Source of the DNA: Sipunculus nudus
Lineage: Eukaryota; Annelida; Sipuncula; Golfingiida; Sipunculidae
NCBI GenBank assembly: GCA_026874595.1
Contig: CM049316.1
Span: 68,410,676 to 68,474,675 of the forward strand
Length of the DNA stretch: 64,000 bases
Direction of reading: 5' to 3'
Part shown: positions 59,963 through 64,000 of the stretch, piece after piece
How the letters are laid out: each line of letters starts with the position of its first letter
How positions within the stretch are numbered: the stretch's first letter is position 1
Notes under the pieces: model-generated
The model's database searches: none
What the model was told of the DNA's origin: nothing
The model's input: the letters and a program-made list of their open reading frames with translations, nothing else
Translations under genes and position numbers: made by a program

Positions 59963-62730
59963 TAAAATATTATTTATTATTTAAATAATAAATAAATAAT
60001 ATAAATAATATTTTAGCTGAAGAAAAGTATTTTTTTCATAACCTATACTCCTCTCAAGTTAATGATACTGTAAATCTCGAAACCAATTGTTTTTTAAATA
60101 ATAAAACTATTCCTAGATTAACAAATGAAGATCAGGAGTACCGTGAAGGCAATTTAACAGTTGAGGAATGTTTTAAAGTATTGAAAACATTTAAAAAGGA
60201 CAAATCACCAGGGAACGATGGATTAACAGCAGAGTTCTATAAAACCTTTTGGAATAAAATAGGATCTACAATTGTGCATAGTTTTAATTTTTCACTTGAC
60301 CAGGGTAGCCTGACTCCATCACAGCGGCAGGCTGTAATTACATTAATTGAGAAGAAAGATAAAGATAGAACAAAATTAAAGAATTGGCGTCCAATTTCGT
60401 TATTAAACACTGATTATAAAATAATGACTAAAGCCTTATCATTTAGAGTGAAACATGTTTTGTCAAAAATCATACATCGAAACCAATTTGGGTATGTAAA
60501 AAATACGTCTATGACAGAGGCAATTAGAACCATATTAGATTCTTAATTTTATATAGATAAATGTAAATTAAATGGTTTATTGGCAACAATCGATTTTGAA
60601 AAAGCGTTCGATACAGTGGAATGGCAGTTTATTTTTGCAGCGTTAAAAAGATTTAATTTTGGTGAATCATTTATTAAATGGGTTAAAGTATTGTATAAAG
60701 ATGTGGAAGCTTGCATCATGAATAATGGACATTCTTCAGGATATTTTAAAATAGGAAGAGGAGTTAGACAAGGAGACCCCTTATCACCTTATTTATTTAT
60801 TATCTGTTTAGAAATAATTGCAGTTAATATTAGGAATAATCAAGACATTCAAAACTGTTCTAGATTTGTTCAGAGAGTTTACTAAATGTTCAGGTTTACA
60901 CATTAATAATGCTAAAACTGAAGCAATGTGGTTAGGAAAAATCAAAGATGGCAGAAGTAAACCTTTAGGGTTAGTGTGGTCAAAATGTGTGAAAGTGCTA
61001 GGCACATATATATCATAAAATACAGAAATGAGTAATACATTAAATTTTGAAAATAAAATTAATAGCATATATGATATAACAAACATGTGGAAACAAAGAA
61101 ATTTTAACATTGCAAGGGCGAATTTTAATAGTTAAAACACTATGTTTTTCTAAACTCTCTCATCTCCTGCCTAATTTCAATATGCCGGAAACTTATAAAA
61201 AGAGATTAAATAATATATTATGGTGTTTTATATGGAAGGGACAGAAAAAGGGAAGAGTTAAAAGAGATCTGCTGATAAAACCATTTGAAAATGGGGGGCT
61301 GAATATGTTAAGTATTGATTGCTATATAAAAGCGCAACAGGTAATGTGGATTAAAAGATATTTAGATAAAACCAAAAAAGATTGGAAATTGTTTATAGAC
61401 TCATTTTGTGATATATATGGGAACACAAAGTTACTGTTAGAGTGTAATTATACCAAAAACTGTCTAAAAGGTTCAATGCCAGATGTATACATAGATATGT
61501 TTATTGCATGGAAGCAAGTTCGTATTCCAGAGTTATCTTATTGCATATGAATAATAGGAATATTAAAATAAAAGGCAAACCGTTCTTCTGTAAGTCACTT
61601 TATCATTCAGGTTTAATATATGTAAAACACTTATTTGGTGTGAATGGGAATCCAGTCAGTTTTAAAGAGTGCGAAGAAAAAGGAGCAAAACAAAGAGATT
61701 ATTTGGTTTATAGGTCAATAATTAAACAAAGTAAAATATTTAATCACTGGAGAAATAATGGACAGTCGATCTTACAAAATATATTTAATTGCAAAACAAG
61801 ACAAGGGCCAGTTGCAGTTGAAAATGTTATTTCAAAGCAGGTATATGATTATTTTATTAGTCTTGTTAAAACGCAGGATTCCAGTACAAGGCAAAAGTTA
61901 AGTACTAAATATAATGTAACAGATGAAGAGTGGGGTCTTTTATATACCAATAGCCTAACATTATGTAAAGAAAAGAAAGTGAATGAGTTTCAGTTTAAAA
62001 TACTCCATAATTATTTATATCTTAAAGAGAGATTATATAAGTTTGGTTTTACTGAAGACCCATATTGTAGTTTTTGCCATACAGAGGTAGAAAAGTATGA
62101 GCATTTCTTTTGTAATTGTTCTACTGTTAAACGGTTTTGGCAAGATATAAGCATTTTTTATGGTTTACCAATTAGTTTACTTACAGAAAGGAATATTATT
62201 TTAGGAATATCTGAAAAGAATATGAGAATGGAAAATAGAATTCTTATACATGCAAAAGCTTTTATATATATAACTAACGATTCTGTTTAGATAAACCTTG
62301 AAAACTTTAAAAAATACATGGATTATCAAAGGAAGATTGAATGTACAGATAGGCCTGCAGAAAAAAACAAAAAAATGGAAACTTTTGTGGCAAAATATCA
62401 CAAGGACAATGGAAACTTGATCCATTACTACACAATAGATAATTTATATGACACAATATATTTGACATATAAAGGAAAACAATAATATTGAGCTTGTTTA
62501 ATTTAACATTACAAGTATTTCAAAATAATATATAGATGGAAAAGGTGATAAATTGTTAGTCATACTGTACTTTGAACAAACAGGTTAATTTGTATGTATA
62601 TATGTATTTTGTATTTAGTACCCTTTTTTTGTATGTTCTTTTTGTATGTTGTTTTTGTTACTGTTTTGGTGTACTGTCTTGTAATCATCGGTGTTATTAC
62701 TGTCTGTATTTTTTGGGGGAAATAAAAAAA
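59963..62730 (+). mobile_element. Tx1/L1-like LINE, 5'-truncated, flanked by 16-bp target duplication
   Basis: The direct repeat aactatgtgtgtaaac is perfect at 59947-59962 and 62731-62746. The element ends in an A-rich tail (aaataaaaaaa). From 60016 it encodes the end of ORF2: KTFKKDKSPGNDGLTAEFYK, NWRPISLLNTDYKI, TIDFEKAFDTVEW, GRGVRQGDPLSPYLFIICLE, a C-terminal region (WCFIWKGQ, ENGGLNML) and a cysteine/histidine knuckle (CSFCHTEVEKYEHFFCNC). A stop (60544), frameshifts and a deletion covering the YADD catalytic motif (about 60840) make it dead. An AT palindrome occupies about 59966-60014. Confidence 0.9.
60016..62290 (+). pseudogene. LINE ORF2 remnant: reverse transcriptase lacking YADD block, plus C-terminal region
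   Basis: The frame is open from 60016 (EEKYFFHNLYSSQV) to the stop at 60544, then 60580-60885, 61110-61550 and 61508-62290 in shifting frames. Reverse transcriptase fingers and the first catalytic aspartate (DFEKAFD) are kept; RNNQDI is followed almost at once by VLDLFREFTKCSGLHINN, so the segment that should hold YADD is gone. The C-terminal 260-codon frame ends with the knuckle and a KAFIYI segment. Confidence 0.85.
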
Positions 62731-62746
62731 AACTATGTGTGTAAAC

Positions 62747-64000
62747 ATACACACATCCTCTAATATATAATATATACATAACACATGTACATAAAATATG
62801 ATGTGTGTATAAATAAAATGTTTGAAATATATGTTACATTATAAAAAATCATAAATATGATTTTCATACAGATGTTTCAAAGGTTCATTTACTTTATCAC
62901 CAAGTAATAGCTTGCTGGATGCTTTCAAGAGGACTTGTGTCATTTTTCCTTTAGCTTAACTGACTTTTAAATCGAGAGAATGTAACCAGAGGACTGTTAC
63001 TTAGTTCTTTTGTTGCATGTTCAAGTAGGGATTATAACCAGATGATTTTTTTGATAATTTATTGAACATTAATACAGTGTATCATGTTTAGATGCTAGCA
63101 TGAGAACTTAGGTAAGAGAGCACACGTTTCTCGTTTCATAGTACAGTTTTAATTCTCTGTCTAGACGATCTCCATACTAACGTTGTTTATTGTAGACGTC
63201 ACAGGCCGAACCCCTGCTTAGTTTGCTTTTCTCAGGGCTTTATCGCTTTAATATTTATTTTTTAGTTACAGTCGGCATAATAGAATGTGATGGTTGACCA
63301 GGAGACGGTCGGGACTTGTGACGTAATCCAGCACATATAAGCCAGGGTTGAGAAGAAATTGCTTGATCAGCGCCAGTTCAGTGTAGCCTGACGATTGTCT
63401 GCAGTCAATAGTCAGGTCTGCGTTCATCAGGGTCTGGACAGCTGAGAGCTGATGTCTGTAAGCGTATATCGCAGTTACCGACGGACTGGTAATCCGGCGA
63501 TTTTGCATCTGTTATGACCGCTTCCAGTAACAGGCCAAGGAGATTTATTAAGCGCGAAACATCAGAGCTTCTAAAAATCGTTGTGTGGAGACATATTCAG
63601 TTACTGAGTGCTTGATGATTCCAGGAGACATCAGCTGTGACAGACATTGATTCTAAATTCAGACAGAATAGGCTGTGCGCCTATCAATCGGCGCTGCGTG
63701 AATCGATAGTGCTGTATACACAGTGAGAGCGAACCCGTGCTCCCGCGAGGAATTGTTAGTGATTGGACCCTGTGATGTGATGTAAACGGCTTGACATTCC
63801 AATGTCACGTGTACGTGATGGCCATGTGATCAGCAACTGTGTACACAAAGATGTACACACTGTGTAGTTTGAATAACGACTCTAGTGCTTTTGTGTTTCT
63901 TATCGTACACTTGTGATCATCAGTGTTTATATGTATGGAGCGCATCGCCAGAAAAATCTAAGTGTATATTTTGTATATATTGATTTGTTTTGTTAACTCA
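62747..64000. other. Right edge, nothing coding recognised
   Basis: TA/CA-rich to about 62830, then mixed sequence of higher GC from 63150 on. It could be upstream sequence of the next gene. No exon, RNA gene or element was identified. Confidence 0.4.

Noticed and set aside
63266..63508. 80-codon minus-strand frame near the right edge
   Set aside because: No family recognised, no splice partner; not enough support to call a gene.
1..64000. CRISPR arrays, bacterial operons or riboswitches
   Set aside because: The tandem arrays here have no spacers of constant length with unique sequence, and the window is clearly animal DNA with GT-AG introns.

Overview
This is animal nuclear DNA. It is AT-rich, has long introns with consensus GT-AG borders, and is full of decayed LINEs, a hAT and a Tigger-type DNA transposon, minisatellites and interspersed repeats. 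There are no bacterial-type operons. The repeat style (many divergent LINE clades, 'cgtctgtctgtccgtc' dispersed repeats) and the gene content suggest a lophotrochozoan, most likely a bivalve mollusc; this is inference. Nearly all long open frames are shadows or transposon fragments. The host genes are short exons on the + strand, recovered by joining splice sites with matching phases.

Region 1 (1-15146) holds part of an NBR1-type gene: exons for ZZ zinc fingers, a short coiled-coil linker and a split four-tryptophan (FW) domain. The ZZ/linker part has been tandemly duplicated (about 31-6424 versus about 8280-11449). The junction falls inside one exon (6326-6523), which begins as a linker and ends as the N-terminal half of a ZZ finger. 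A 38-bp minisatellite made from the intron/exon border itself has expanded in front of the second ZZ exon. Two one-base lesions (5923 and near 13430) break the frame, so as read the gene is either pseudogenic or carries assembly indels.

Region 2 (15147-35115) is a 20-kb repeat-rich gap with a 44-bp minisatellite, three degenerate minus-strand LINEs (20.8-21.8, 23.56-24.13 and 26.34-29.52 kb) and many diverged repeats. Two weak candidate exons lie here (25384 and 33101).

Region 3 (35116-54936) is the most unusual part. Six phase-compatible exons (35116-48009) encode a CARD, then a CAP-Gly domain of the CYLD type, then a PB1-like/ubiquitin-like domain and a short acidic C-terminal tail. Directly downstream a second gene (52164-54936, 261 codons plus stop) repeats the CAP-Gly/PB1-like/tail block with identical intron phases (1-0-1-2-1), but has a 19-residue leader exon instead of the CARD. 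This appears to be a tandem pair of CARD-plus and CARD-minus paralogues combining death-fold, CYLD-like and PB1-like modules next to an autophagy-receptor-like gene. A single longer transcript joining regions 1 and 3 is phase-possible but unproven.

Region 4 (54937-64000) contains a 1.2-kb Tigger/pogo-like element, tandem repeats carrying the palindrome GGTGGCGCCACC, a 5'-truncated Tx1/L1-like LINE with a perfect 16-bp target-site duplication, and about 1.2 kb with no recognisable gene.
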